Assembly (NCBI GenBank): GCA_019416265.1 | Contig: DXXQ01000143.1 | Location: 1-40,852, forward strand | Reading direction: 5' to 3' | From: Clostridiales bacterium | GTDB taxonomy: Bacteria; Bacillota; Clostridia; Lachnospirales; Lachnospiraceae | DNA: 40,852 nucleotides | Shown: in pieces, positions 8,594 through 16,635 of the stretch | Position numbering within the stretch: the stretch's first letter is position 1 | Layout: every line of letters begins with the position of its first letter | Position numbers and translations under genes: made by a program | Notes under the pieces: model-generated | What the model was told of the DNA's origin: nothing | The model's input: the letters and a program-made list of their open reading frames with translations, nothing else | Database searches by the model: none

Positions 8594-9290
8594 TTTTTTG
8601 CCCCGCTTTTTCCTTTTTTTCGAAGCAGTCCCTCATAAGGGTGAGAAGAACCGTGATCGCAGCCATTGCCGGAATCACAAATCTGTCCGGCCCGAAGATT
8701 ACAAGGCATACCACAGAGGCAGCAACTCCCGTCACAGCGCTTATGTGGTTCTTCGTGCTCTTCCACTGTTCCGTAAATACAACAAGAAAGAGCGCAGTCA
8801 TGGCAAACTCGATTCCTTCCGTATTGAAGGTAAAAAGGCTTCCCACAAGGGATCCGGCCACGCTTCCGGCCACCCAGTAGCACTGGTTAAAAAATGATAC
8901 CAGTAAATAATATTTCGTCTGATCCACTCCCCGTGGAACGTTTCCGCTGCAGACCAGAGAATAGGTTTCGTCTGTCAGGGAAAAGATCAGATAGGGCTTC
9001 GCAGCTCCCGTATCCCTGTATCTCTCGATCATGGATATTCCATAGAAAAGATGCCTTGCATTGACCATCAGGGTCATAATCGCTGCGGAGATAAGGGATG
9101 CGCCTCCTGTGAGAAGGTCAATGGCAACATACTGCATGGACCCTGCATAAATGAACAGACTCATTGCAAGAGCCCAGAAAACTCCATATCCCTTTGTCTC
9201 AAGAAGGACTCCGAATCCCATCCCCAGGACAAGGTAGCCTGCCATAACAGGAAGGGACTGCCGAAACGCATATTTTCCTGTTATTTTCAT
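8586..9290 (-). CDS. azlC: AzlC-type branched-chain amino-acid exporter large subunit
   Basis: A 234-aa integral membrane protein of the AzlC/LIV-E family. Characteristic segments are PVMAGYLVLGMGFGVLL near the N-terminus, FIYAGSMQYVAIDLL, and the LMVNARHLFYGISM motif. With AzlD it forms a branched-chain amino-acid efflux system. The start codon overlaps the aldo/keto reductase stop (ATGA), so the two are translationally coupled. Context is an efflux-rich operon with two MATE pumps and a redox enzyme. Confidence 0.92.
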   Translation of the reverse strand: MKITGKYAFRQSLPVMAGYLVLGMGFGVLLETKGYGVFWALAMSLFIYAGSMQYVAIDLLTGGASLISAAIMTLMVNARHLFYGISMIERYRDTGAAKPYLIFSLTDETYSLVCSGNVPRGVDQTKYYLLVSFFNQCYWVAGSVAGSLVGSLFTFNTEGIEFAMTALFLVVFTEQWKSTKNHISAVTGVAASVVCLVIFGPDRFVIPAMAAITVLLTLMRDCFEKKEKAGQKND

Positions 9291-10387
9291 TCCATTTCCC
9301 TTACCGCTGTTTCAAGCAGCTCCCGGATGGGAAGCTTCTGGGGACAGATTTCTTCACACTGGCCGCACTTCACACAGTCAGAGGCTTTTCCTCTTTCCTT
9401 CGTTACATTTTCATAATATTTCTGTGCATCCCAGCCCTTATAAACCTTCTTTTTGTTCATCCCGGCAAAAAGATCCGGAATCCCAATGTGCGCGGGACAG
9501 CCGTCTACACAGTAGCGGCATGCTGTACATGGGATCAGATTTTTGGATGCAAAAATTTCCTGTACCCGCCTTACAGCCGCCTGTTCTCTTTCGTCCAGAG
9601 GTTTAAATTCTTTCATATAGCTTACATTATCCCGAAGCTGTTCCAGATTGCTCATACCGGAAAGAACCATCATCATCCCTTCAAAGCCCGCTGCAAAACG
9701 GATGGCATAGCTTGCCGGACTTCCTCCCTGAAGCTCTTCCAGAACAGCCGCCGCATCATCGGTGAGATTAACCAGGCTTCCGCCCTTTACCGGCTCCATA
9801 ACAATGACAGGCTTGCCCATTCTGCGGCAGACCTCATAGCATTTCCTGCTCTCCACAGAAGGTGATTCATAGTCTGCGTAGTTAAACTGAATCTGCACAA
9901 CCTCGATCTGGGGATATTCCGTTAGAATCTGCTCCAGCACCGCTGCCTTATCGTGGAAGGAAATTCCCACATGTCTGATCTTTCCCTCCTCCTTCAGGGC
10001 AAAGGCGGTTTCATAGGCTCTGCATCTTTTAAATTTTTCAAACCACTGTGCATTTTGCGCATGCATCAGATAAAAATCAAAATATTCCACGCCGCAGGCT
10101 TTTAACTGTGACTGGAACAAGGGGCGGATATCCTCCTCTTTCTCGAAATAATTTCCGGAAAGCTTATCTGTCAGAACATAGCTTTCTCTGGGATAACGCC
10201 CTGCAAGACACTCCCGGATCGCAGGCTCGCTCTTTTCGTTGATGTAGCCGTGGGCTGTGTCAAAATAGTTGAAGCCTGCATCCATGAATTCATCGATCAT
10301 TTTTTTAAACTGTTCTTTGTCAATCTCTTCCCCGATCATCGGCAGACGCATACAGCCGAAGCCGAAGTTTTTCTTTACTTTATCCAT
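9287..10387 (-). CDS. Aldo/keto reductase with C-terminal 4Fe-4S ferredoxin domain
   Basis: A 366-aa cytoplasmic oxidoreductase. Residues 1-270 form an AKR barrel with the catalytic tetrad visible: Asp in FDTAHGYINEKSEPAI, Tyr in the same segment, Lys in LTDKLSG and His in YLMHAQN. The C-terminal part carries two cysteine clusters, CTACRYCVDGCP and CVKCGQCEEICP, typical of bacterial-type 4Fe-4S ferredoxins. Start: the frame is open for 17 more codons upstream, but ATG at 10387 has AGGAGG 5 nt before it and gives the family N-terminus, in which KNFGFGCMRLP follows shortly. It lies 37 nt downstream of the first MATE gene and overlaps azlC. The substrate is unknown; the iron-sulfur domain suggests electron input from ferredoxin-type carriers (inference). 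Confidence 0.92.
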   Translation of the reverse strand: MDKVKKNFGFGCMRLPMIGEEIDKEQFKKMIDEFMDAGFNYFDTAHGYINEKSEPAIRECLAGRYPRESYVLTDKLSGNYFEKEEDIRPLFQSQLKACGVEYFDFYLMHAQNAQWFEKFKRCRAYETAFALKEEGKIRHVGISFHDKAAVLEQILTEYPQIEVVQIQFNYADYESPSVESRKCYEVCRRMGKPVIVMEPVKGGSLVNLTDDAAAVLEELQGGSPASYAIRFAAGFEGMMMVLSGMSNLEQLRDNVSYMKEFKPLDEREQAAVRRVQEIFASKNLIPCTACRYCVDGCPAHIGIPDLFAGMNKKKVYKGWDAQKYYENVTKERGKASDCVKCGQCEEICPQKLPIRELLETAVREME

Positions 10388-10424
10388 CTTATCCTCCTTG
10401 TTTTTTCCCAGGCAGCAGATACCC

Positions 10425-11795
10425 CTACTCTGTTTCATACATTGTTCTTGTCAGATCCTTAACCCATCCGTATTTCCTGTAGTGGTACATAACCCAGGGG
10501 ATTTTTCCCACCTCGTCAAGACAGGTACAGGCATAGACCACCAGCACCGGCCAGTGGAAAAAGAAGGTGCCTGCAGCCGCCAGAGGAACCGCGATTCCCC
10601 ACATACATACTGCCAGACTGTAAACATCAAACATGGTATCTCCTCCTGCTGCAAAGATACCGTTTATGACAATGGTATTGACTGCCCTTCCAATCATATA
10701 TACCGCCATAATCACCATCATTCCGATCAGATAATCGCCGGCTGTTTCAGAAAGCTTCACAAACTTCAGCACAAGAGGCGTTGCGGCAAGCATAATTCCG
10801 GTGGACAGAAAGCCGCAGAGAAACGCCAGCTTCACCAGTCTGTCGCCGTACAGCTTTCCGCGTTTCATGTTGCCGGAGCCCAGCTCATTTCCCACCATGA
10901 TACCGCCGCCGCTTGCAATACCGTTGCAGAAGCAGCAGATCAGATCCCGGACTACTGCAGCCACGGAGTTTGCTGCAGCCGCATCTGTCCCCATATGTCC
11001 CATAAATGCTGTATAGGAGGTAAACCCGATCCCCCAGAACAGGCTTCCCCCGAGAAGGGGAAGGGCACATCTGCGAAAATCTGCCGCAAGAACCGGAATC
11101 CTCTTTGTAAAACGGTGCCAGTTGGGACTGATATACCCTTCTCTTCCGGAGTCCCAGATACACCAGACAAGCTCTATCACTCTGGAAATCAATGTTGCCA
11201 GAGCCGCGCCTTTTACCTCCATGGAAGGGAGCCCGAACAGGCCGAAAATAAAGACTGCGTTGAGTATGATATTAATGACCACCGCGCAGGAGCTGACAAG
11301 GGCTGTCTGCGACGCATGTTCGCTGACCTTCATCACTGCCAGATAACACTGGGAGACGCCGGTGAGAAGATAAGACCAGCCTGCAATCTGAAGATATTTC
11401 ACTCCAATGGCAATCAGGGCCTCCTCGTTGGTAAAAAGCCGCATCAGATATTTCGGAAAACCGACACAGCCTATAAAGAACAGGAGGGAAACAACAACGC
11501 AGCAGCGCAGAGTCATACAGAAAAGATCGTTGACTGTCTGCTTATCCCCCTTTCCCCAGTACTGTGCTCCAAGGATTCCAAAGCCTGAGACAAAGGCTGT
11601 GAGGATCATGTTCTGTACAAACTGAATCTGGGTGGCCAGAGATACCGCAGCCATGGCATCCTGATCGAAGCTTCCCAGCATAATGGCGTCCGCAGCCGCA
11701 ACAAGAGCCAGCATCAGACTCTGCAGGGCAATGGGCACGGTCAGCCGAAACAGCTTCCCGCAAAAAATTTTGTCCGCAAATATATGGTCTTTCAT
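10425..11795 (-). CDS. MATE-family efflux transporter
   Basis: Second MATE pump, 456 aa, first gene of the MATE-AKR-azlC-azlD-MATE operon. It shows the opening motif LTVPIALQSLMLALVAAADAIMLG, the AMAAVSLATQIQF segment of helix 2, and a second half-repeat with GMMVIMAVYMIGRAVNT. Twelve hydrophobic segments can be seen. It is not a close copy of the other MATE protein; the two differ at nearly every loop, so this is not a recent duplication. The ribosome site is AAAGG. A pair of dyads upstream (11867-11939) may be its operator. Confidence 0.88.
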   Translation of the reverse strand: MKDHIFADKIFCGKLFRLTVPIALQSLMLALVAAADAIMLGSFDQDAMAAVSLATQIQFVQNMILTAFVSGFGILGAQYWGKGDKQTVNDLFCMTLRCCVVVSLLFFIGCVGFPKYLMRLFTNEEALIAIGVKYLQIAGWSYLLTGVSQCYLAVMKVSEHASQTALVSSCAVVINIILNAVFIFGLFGLPSMEVKGAALATLISRVIELVWCIWDSGREGYISPNWHRFTKRIPVLAADFRRCALPLLGGSLFWGIGFTSYTAFMGHMGTDAAAANSVAAVVRDLICCFCNGIASGGGIMVGNELGSGNMKRGKLYGDRLVKLAFLCGFLSTGIMLAATPLVLKFVKLSETAGDYLIGMMVIMAVYMIGRAVNTIVINGIFAAGGDTMFDVYSLAVCMWGIAVPLAAAGTFFFHWPVLVVYACTCLDEVGKIPWVMYHYRKYGWVKDLTRTMYETE

Positions 11796-11866
11796 CTTTT
11801 GAAACCTTTCTGAAAAAAATTATCTTTCGGGGTATAAATAACGTCTGGACTTCCCATACTATAACT

Positions 11867-11939
11867 GTTCATTGAATCCCCCTTCACTTCAATGAACCTT
11901 CACAAAAGAAGAAATAAAAGTGTATTTCTAAAGTACACT
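11867..11939. promoter_or_regulatory. Two inverted repeats upstream of the MATE/AKR/azl operon
   Basis: A perfect 10-bp inverted repeat, GTTCATTGAA (11867-11876) and TTCAATGAAC (11888-11897), with an 11-nt spacer, and a second, 6-bp repeat AGTGTA (11919-11924)/TACACT (11934-11939). Both lie just upstream of the minus-strand MATE gene. A possible -10 (TATAGT on minus, complement near 11857-11862) is adjacent to the first repeat. Likely operator sites; the regulator is unknown. Confidence 0.5.
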
Positions 11940-11962
11940 CCTTATATCCTCCCCTTAAAAAG

Positions 11963-11996
11963 GCGCGGAAAACCTGTATCTCCAGATTTTCTGCGC
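11963..11996 (-). terminator. Terminator after the HAD gene
   Basis: GCGCGGAAAA (11963-11972) pairs with TTTTCTGCGC (11987-11996) with one mismatch. On the minus strand the stem is followed by CTTTTT, so it can end the HAD phosphatase transcript. The plus side also has a T-run. Confidence 0.7.
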
Positions 11997-12006
11997 TTTC
12001 CTTTTT

Positions 12007-12822
12007 TTATCTGACACCCAGTTTTTCAAGCTCTGATGCCGCCTGTTTAAGATCCTTAAATACAATGGCTTTCATTCCGGCCCTGACCGCTGCTTCACAG
12101 TTATCAGCCCTGTCGTCCAGGAATACGGATTTTTTCGGATCCAGATGATACCTGTCTATCAGAAGCTGAAAGATTTCCTGTTCCGGCTTGATCACCTTCA
12201 CATCACAGGAAAACACTTCTCCGTCCATATTTTTCAGAAAACTCATGTTTTTCTTTGTCTGCTCCAGCATATAGGTACTGTAATTGGACAGGATATAAAG
12301 GTGGTATCCCTTTTCCTTCAAATATTTCGTCCAGGTCTGGGCATAATCCATCTCCTGAATACATTCAGAGGAACGTCTCATGACCTCCCGGATCTCCTCT
12401 TCGTATTCCGGCGCTGACGCCGCCATTTTGTTTACATACTCCCTTTCCGGAAGATCGGACCTGTCCCGCTCATTCCATGTCTGGCTTCTGAAAACCGCAT
12501 CTGCAATTTTTTCATATTTTTCTTTCGGGAAACCAAAGCTTTTCAGATAATCCTCCCATCCGAATTTCACCAGTACGTTTCCTACGTCAAAAACAATATT
12601 CTCAATCTCTTTCTCTTCCTGCGGCTTCTTTTTTCCCCAGATTTTATAAGCCATACCAAAGGCGTATAAAAGAATGGGAAAAACGATGGCAGTCATCAGC
12701 GCCGCTTTAAATGCGTTCTGAGAATTTTCCCCGCTTCCGAAGGCAAATACCATGGGAATGCAGAAAACAGCCAGTATCACAAGGATTCCCAGAATCGCCC
12801 CAAATCGTTTAAAATTTTTCAT
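12007..12822 (-). CDS. Membrane-tethered HAD-superfamily phosphatase (YihX-like)
   Basis: A 271-aa protein with two N-terminal hydrophobic segments (about residues 8-28 and 41-62) followed by a cytoplasmic HAD domain. HAD motif I is FDVGNVLVKFG with nucleophile D79; motif II is the Ser in LYILSNYS; motif III Lys lies in KVIKPEQEIF; motif IV is FLDDRADN. The layout and motif I (DxGNV) resemble Escherichia coli YihX, a sugar-phosphate phosphatase, so a small phosphorylated substrate is likely. The two-helix anchor is unusual, since YihX-type enzymes are normally soluble. It is monocistronic, between the purA gene and the MATE operon, each separated by a hairpin. Confidence 0.85.
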   Translation of the reverse strand: MKNFKRFGAILGILVILAVFCIPMVFAFGSGENSQNAFKAALMTAIVFPILLYAFGMAYKIWGKKKPQEEKEIENIVFDVGNVLVKFGWEDYLKSFGFPKEKYEKIADAVFRSQTWNERDRSDLPEREYVNKMAASAPEYEEEIREVMRRSSECIQEMDYAQTWTKYLKEKGYHLYILSNYSTYMLEQTKKNMSFLKNMDGEVFSCDVKVIKPEQEIFQLLIDRYHLDPKKSVFLDDRADNCEAAVRAGMKAIVFKDLKQAASELEKLGVR

Positions 12823-12866
12823 ATCTCTCCTTTAACACGTTTCCTTTCTTCTCCGTAACACACTTC

Positions 12867-12892
12867 ACGCCGGAGCGAAAAAGCCCCGGCGT
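12867..12892 (-). terminator. Hairpin after purA, weak terminator
   Basis: ACGCCGG (12867-12873) and CCGGCGT (12886-12892) form a GC-rich stem 11 nt past the purA stop. The T-rich part lies in the loop and no T-run follows, so it may be a 3' stabilising stem or a weak terminator. Confidence 0.45.
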
Positions 12893-12902
12893 AACTGTAT
12901 GT

Positions 12903-14183
12903 TTATTTATTTCTGAAGATTATATCATTTCTTCCCGGACCATTGGAAATCATGGTGATCGGGAATCCGATCTGTTTCTCTACGAATTCAATATAATTCC
13001 GGCAGTTCTCCGGAAGGTCTTCGTATTTTTTGATTCCTCTGATGTCGCATTTCCATCCCGGAAGCGTTTCAAAAACAGGTTTCGCCTTTTCAAGCTTCAC
13101 AGTAGTCGGGAAGTCTGTCGTCACCTCGCCGTCAATCTCATATCCCGTACATACGGGAATCTCGTCCAGATATCCCAGCACATCGAGAACCGTAAAGGCA
13201 ACGTCTGTCGTTCCCTGCATACGGCATCCGTATTTGGATGCTACACAGTCGAACCATCCCATACGTCTTGGACGGCCTGTAGTAGCTCCGTATTCTCCGC
13301 CGTCTCCTCCCCGTCTGCGAAGCTCATCTGCCTCCTCGCCGAAGATTTCGGAAACAAAGGCTCCAGCTCCTACTGCGCTGGAATATGCCTTACACACTGT
13401 GATGATCTGCCTGATCTCATATGGAGGAAGTCCTGCTCCAATGGCACCGTAAGCAGCCAAGGTGGAGGAAGAGGTTACCATAGGATAGATTCCGTGATCC
13501 GGATCCTTCAGAGAACCAAGCTGTCCCTCCAGAAGGATCTCTTTTCCCTCTTTCAGTGCATTCCACAGATACAGAGAAACGTCACATACATAGGGTTCTA
13601 CCATTTTCTTATATTCCATCAGCTCTGTAAACAGGGCTTCTGCATCGAGAAGGGGTTTGTGATACAGATGCTCTAACAGGACGTTCTTTGTCTCGCAGAC
13701 TCTGTTCAGCTTTTCTCTTAAATGCTCTTCATCAAAAAGCTCGCTTACCTGGAAACCGATCTTTGCATATTTGTCTGAGTAAAACGGAGCAATTCCTGAT
13801 TTGGTAGAGCCAAAGGATTTCCCTCCCAGACGTTCCTCCTCATACTGGTCGAAAAGGATATGATAGGGCATCACCATCTGCGCTCTGTCTGAAATGAGAA
13901 TCTTCGGAGCCGGAACGCCTCTGTCTACAATTTCGTTATATTCTTTAAAAAATACAGGAATATTCAGCGCAACGCCGTTTCCGATCACACTTGTTGTATG
14001 ACCGTAGAACACTCCTGACGGCATTGTGTGAAGAGCAAATTTGCCATAGTCATTGACAATGGTATGGCCTGCATTTGCACCACCCTGGAATCTTACGATA
14101 ATGTCTGCTTTTTGAGCAAGCATGTCGGTAATTTTGCCTTTGCCTTCGTCTCCCCAGTTTGCACCAACTACTGCTTTAATCAT
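12903..14183 (-). CDS. purA: Adenylosuccinate synthetase
   Basis: Catalyses GTP-dependent condensation of IMP with aspartate to adenylosuccinate, the first committed step to AMP. The 426-aa product has the P-loop-like GDEGKGK at residues 11-17 after VVGANW, the conserved GGANAGHTIV with catalytic His, the IMP-binding GSTKSGIAP loop, and the GATTGRPRRMGWFD motif. The length fits the family exactly. It lies 98 nt downstream of purB; a small TGTGCC/GGCACA hairpin (14199-14213) sits directly before its AAGGAGG ribosome site. Confidence 0.98.
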   Translation of the reverse strand: MIKAVVGANWGDEGKGKITDMLAQKADIIVRFQGGANAGHTIVNDYGKFALHTMPSGVFYGHTTSVIGNGVALNIPVFFKEYNEIVDRGVPAPKILISDRAQMVMPYHILFDQYEEERLGGKSFGSTKSGIAPFYSDKYAKIGFQVSELFDEEHLREKLNRVCETKNVLLEHLYHKPLLDAEALFTELMEYKKMVEPYVCDVSLYLWNALKEGKEILLEGQLGSLKDPDHGIYPMVTSSSTLAAYGAIGAGLPPYEIRQIITVCKAYSSAVGAGAFVSEIFGEEADELRRRGGDGGEYGATTGRPRRMGWFDCVASKYGCRMQGTTDVAFTVLDVLGYLDEIPVCTGYEIDGEVTTDFPTTVKLEKAKPVFETLPGWKCDIRGIKKYEDLPENCRNYIEFVEKQIGFPITMISNGPGRNDIIFRNK

Positions 14184-14198
14184 AATAATTTTCCTCCT

Positions 14199-14213
14199 TG
14201 TGCCTGCGGCACA
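14199..14213 (-). promoter_or_regulatory. Small hairpin abutting the purA ribosome site
   Basis: TGTGCC and GGCACA separated by TGC form a 6-bp stem ending at the purA Shine-Dalgarno (AAGGAGG on the minus strand). It could modulate purA translation in the purB-purA transcript; no purine riboswitch is recognised. Confidence 0.35.
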
Positions 14214-14281
14214 CTCTTGTGAAAAGCATCTGTTATCTGTTATAACGCCTTTATGGCTGAACCGAAATTATTCTGCAAAGA

Positions 14282-15715
14282 TCAGACATTGATTTCTGCT
14301 GTCATTCCCAGAAGCTCTTTCCGTTCTTCCAGAACAGGCTGAACCACTTTCGCAATAAATGCGGCTGTCTGCTCTTTGGCGCGTCCCACATATTTGGATG
14401 GGTCCATGGTCTTCTGAAGTTCTTCCAGAGTCAGGTTAAAGGCAGGGTCTGCGGCGATCAGTTCCAGAAGGTTGTTCTCCTTGCCTTCCACCTTTACATT
14501 TCTGCCTGCTTCCATGGAAAGCTCACGGATGCGCTCATGAAGCTCCTGACGGTCACCGCCTGCTTTTACCGCATCCATCATAATGTTCTCTGTTGCCATA
14601 AACGGCAGCTCGGACATGAGACGTTTCTCAATAACCTTTGGATATACAACCAGTCCGTCTACAACATTTAAGCACAGATCCAGGATTCCGTCGATGGCAA
14701 GGAAGCCCTCGGGAACGCTGAGGCGCTTATTTGCGGAGTCATCCAGCGTTCTTTCAAACCACTGTGTCGCGGATGTGATAGCCGGATTTAAGGCATCTAC
14801 CATTACGAATCTGGAAAGGGAAGCAATACGCTCGCTTCTCATAGGATTTCTCTTGTATGCCATGGCAGAAGAACCGATCTGGGATTTCTCAAACGGCTCC
14901 TCCACTTCCTTGAGATGCTGGAGAAGACGGATATCGTTGGACATTTTATGGGCGCTTGCCGCAATTCCCGCAAGAACATTCAGTACACGGGTATCCACTT
15001 TACGGGAGTAGGTCTGACCGGATACCGGATAACACTCTTTAAATCCCATCTTCTGAGCGATCATCGGGTCGATCTTGTCAATCGTCTCCTGATTTCCGTC
15101 GAAAAGCTCCAGGAAGCTTGCCTGGGTGCCTGTTGTTCCCTTGGAGCCCAGAAGCTTCATTGTGCTGAGCACAAATTCAAGGTCTTCCAGATCAAGAAGG
15201 AATTCCTGGGTCCACAGAGTCGCACGTTTTCCTACGGTTGTAGGCTGTGCCGGCTGGAAATGTGTAAACGCCAGTGTAGGCTGATCTTTATATTTATCTG
15301 CAAATTTAGAAAGTTCTGCAATTACGTTTACCAGCTTCTTACGAACAAGCTTCAGGGCCTCTGTCATGACAATGATATCTGTATTATCACCTACATAGCA
15401 GGAAGTTGCTCCCAGATGAATGATTCCTTTTGCCTTCGGGCACTGTACGCCGTAGGCATATACATGGGACATAACGTCATGGCGTACCTGACGCTCACGC
15501 TCTTTCGCCACCTCATAGTTGATGTCGTCTGCATGTGCCTTCAGTTCATCGATCTGCTCCTGCGTAATGTTAAGACCAAGCTCTTTCTCTGTTTCCGCAA
15601 GGGCGATCCACAGTCTTCTCCATGTACGGAATTTCATATCCGGGGAAAAAATGTACTGCATTTCTTTGCTTGCGTAACGCTCTGATAATGGACTTACATA
15701 TCTGTCTGTACTCAT
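14282..15715 (-). CDS. purB: Adenylosuccinate lyase
   Basis: Fumarase/aspartase-superfamily enzyme that releases fumarate from adenylosuccinate (to AMP) and from SAICAR (to AICAR). The 477-aa product is of the longer, eukaryote-like subtype. It shows HLGATSCYVGDNTD (ligand loop), FTHFQPAQPTTVGKRA with the catalytic His, and the superfamily signature SSAMAYKRNPMRSE carrying the catalytic Ser. The start ATG has an AGGAGAG ribosome site and follows a near-consensus promoter. It is first in a purB-purA unit, so both enzymes of the IMP-to-AMP branch are made together. Confidence 0.98.
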   Translation of the reverse strand: MSTDRYVSPLSERYASKEMQYIFSPDMKFRTWRRLWIALAETEKELGLNITQEQIDELKAHADDINYEVAKERERQVRHDVMSHVYAYGVQCPKAKGIIHLGATSCYVGDNTDIIVMTEALKLVRKKLVNVIAELSKFADKYKDQPTLAFTHFQPAQPTTVGKRATLWTQEFLLDLEDLEFVLSTMKLLGSKGTTGTQASFLELFDGNQETIDKIDPMIAQKMGFKECYPVSGQTYSRKVDTRVLNVLAGIAASAHKMSNDIRLLQHLKEVEEPFEKSQIGSSAMAYKRNPMRSERIASLSRFVMVDALNPAITSATQWFERTLDDSANKRLSVPEGFLAIDGILDLCLNVVDGLVVYPKVIEKRLMSELPFMATENIMMDAVKAGGDRQELHERIRELSMEAGRNVKVEGKENNLLELIAADPAFNLTLEELQKTMDPSKYVGRAKEQTAAFIAKVVQPVLEERKELLGMTAEINV

Positions 15716-15776
15716 TCTTCACTCTCCTGATTCACATTCTAATAATTATAAGTATAGGAAACAATTATCCGCCCAA

Positions 15777-15805
15777 ATTATATAACATCACCTGTCTAAA
15801 ATCAA
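15777..15805 (-). promoter_or_regulatory. Sigma-A promoter of purB
   Basis: On the minus strand TTGATT (complement 15800-15805), a 17-nt spacer and TATAAT (complement 15777-15782), about 62 nt before the purB start. Confidence 0.75.
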
Positions 15806-15857
15806 CATGAATCTTCTTGTATCCATCACACAAAATTTTGGCTTGTATGCCTCGGGA

Positions 15858-15879
15858 TTTTGGCATATATATGCCCAAA
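15858..15879. repeat. Palindrome between the ABC operon and purB
   Basis: GGCATATATATGCC (15862-15875) is a perfect 14-bp palindrome flanked by TTTT and CAAA, extending the symmetry to 22 nt with one mismatched pair. It sits about 55 nt upstream of the purB -35. It could be an operator for purB or the 3' end of the ABC operon; no T-run makes it a clear terminator. Confidence 0.45.
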
Positions 15880-15928
15880 CACCTCGCGGGACAGTGCCGT
15901 GTAAACAGTAACTTATTGTCTGCCGTTC

Positions 15929-16615
15929 TTATCCCTGATGGAATTTGCCCAGGAATTCCTTCATCCTGGCATTTCCGGATGCAAAGACCTCCTGGGGAGT
16001 GCCTTCCACTGCGATCACGCCTTTGTCCATAAAAATAATGTGGTCCGAAATATCTCTTGCAAAGGTCATCTCATGGGTGACGATCACCATGGTAATGTGC
16101 TCCGCAGCAAGATCTTTGATAACCTTGAGGATTTCCCCTGTAAGCTCCGGATCAAGCGCAGAAGTCGGTTCATCAAAAAACAGGATTTTGGGATTCATGC
16201 ACAGAGCCCTTGCAATGGAAACTCTCTGCTGCTGTCCGCCGGAAAGCTGGAACGGATAGGCCTTTTCCCTGTCTGCAAGCCCCATCTTTTTCAGCAGAGC
16301 TCTTGCCTGGGCGTAAACCTCTTCTTTCTTTCTCTTCTGCACACGGATGGGTGCATCGGTAATATTTTTCATCACGGAAAAGTGCGGAAACAGATTAAAA
16401 TTCTGAAATACCAGTCCTACCTCTCCCTCTTTCACGATTTCGCCGCTGTCTGCCTGCTCAAGCCCTGTCGCGCATCGCAGAAGGGTGGATTTGCCGGAAC
16501 CGGAGGGACCGATGATGCTCAGCACCTCTCCCTCCTCCACGCTCAGGGAAATGTCTTTTAAAACCTCCAGCTCCCCAAAGCTTTTTTTGATATTTTTCAT
16601 CTCAAACAATTTCAT
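15929..16615 (-). CDS. Polar amino-acid ABC transporter ATP-binding protein
   Basis: Cytoplasmic ATPase (228 aa) energising amino-acid uptake. Walker A is GPSGSGKST at residues 36-44, the ABC signature LSGGQQQRVSIARAL, and Walker B ILFFDEPTSALDPEL; the H-loop lies in IVTHEM. The protein resembles GlnQ/ArtM-type ATPases but is somewhat short, about 10-15 residues less than usual, because the region between Walker A and the Q-loop is condensed. It starts 20 nt after the permease gene with GAGAGG as ribosome site and is last in the SBP-permease-ATPase operon. Confidence 0.95.
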   Translation of the reverse strand: MKLFEMKNIKKSFGELEVLKDISLSVEEGEVLSIIGPSGSGKSTLLRCATGLEQADSGEIVKEGEVGLVFQNFNLFPHFSVMKNITDAPIRVQKRKKEEVYAQARALLKKMGLADREKAYPFQLSGGQQQRVSIARALCMNPKILFFDEPTSALDPELTGEILKVIKDLAAEHITMVIVTHEMTFARDISDHIIFMDKGVIAVEGTPQEVFASGNARMKEFLGKFHQG

Positions 16616-16635
16616 AACAACTGTCCTCTCTTCTG

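Noticed and set aside
10269..11588. A 439-codon plus-strand open frame opposite the MATE gene at 10,425-11,795
   Set aside because: The minus strand encodes a clear MATE transporter; the plus frame is His/Cys-rich without a domain and lacks a ribosome site.
14915..15685. A 256-codon plus-strand open frame opposite purB
   Set aside because: purB is unambiguous on the minus strand, and the plus frame shows no family features.
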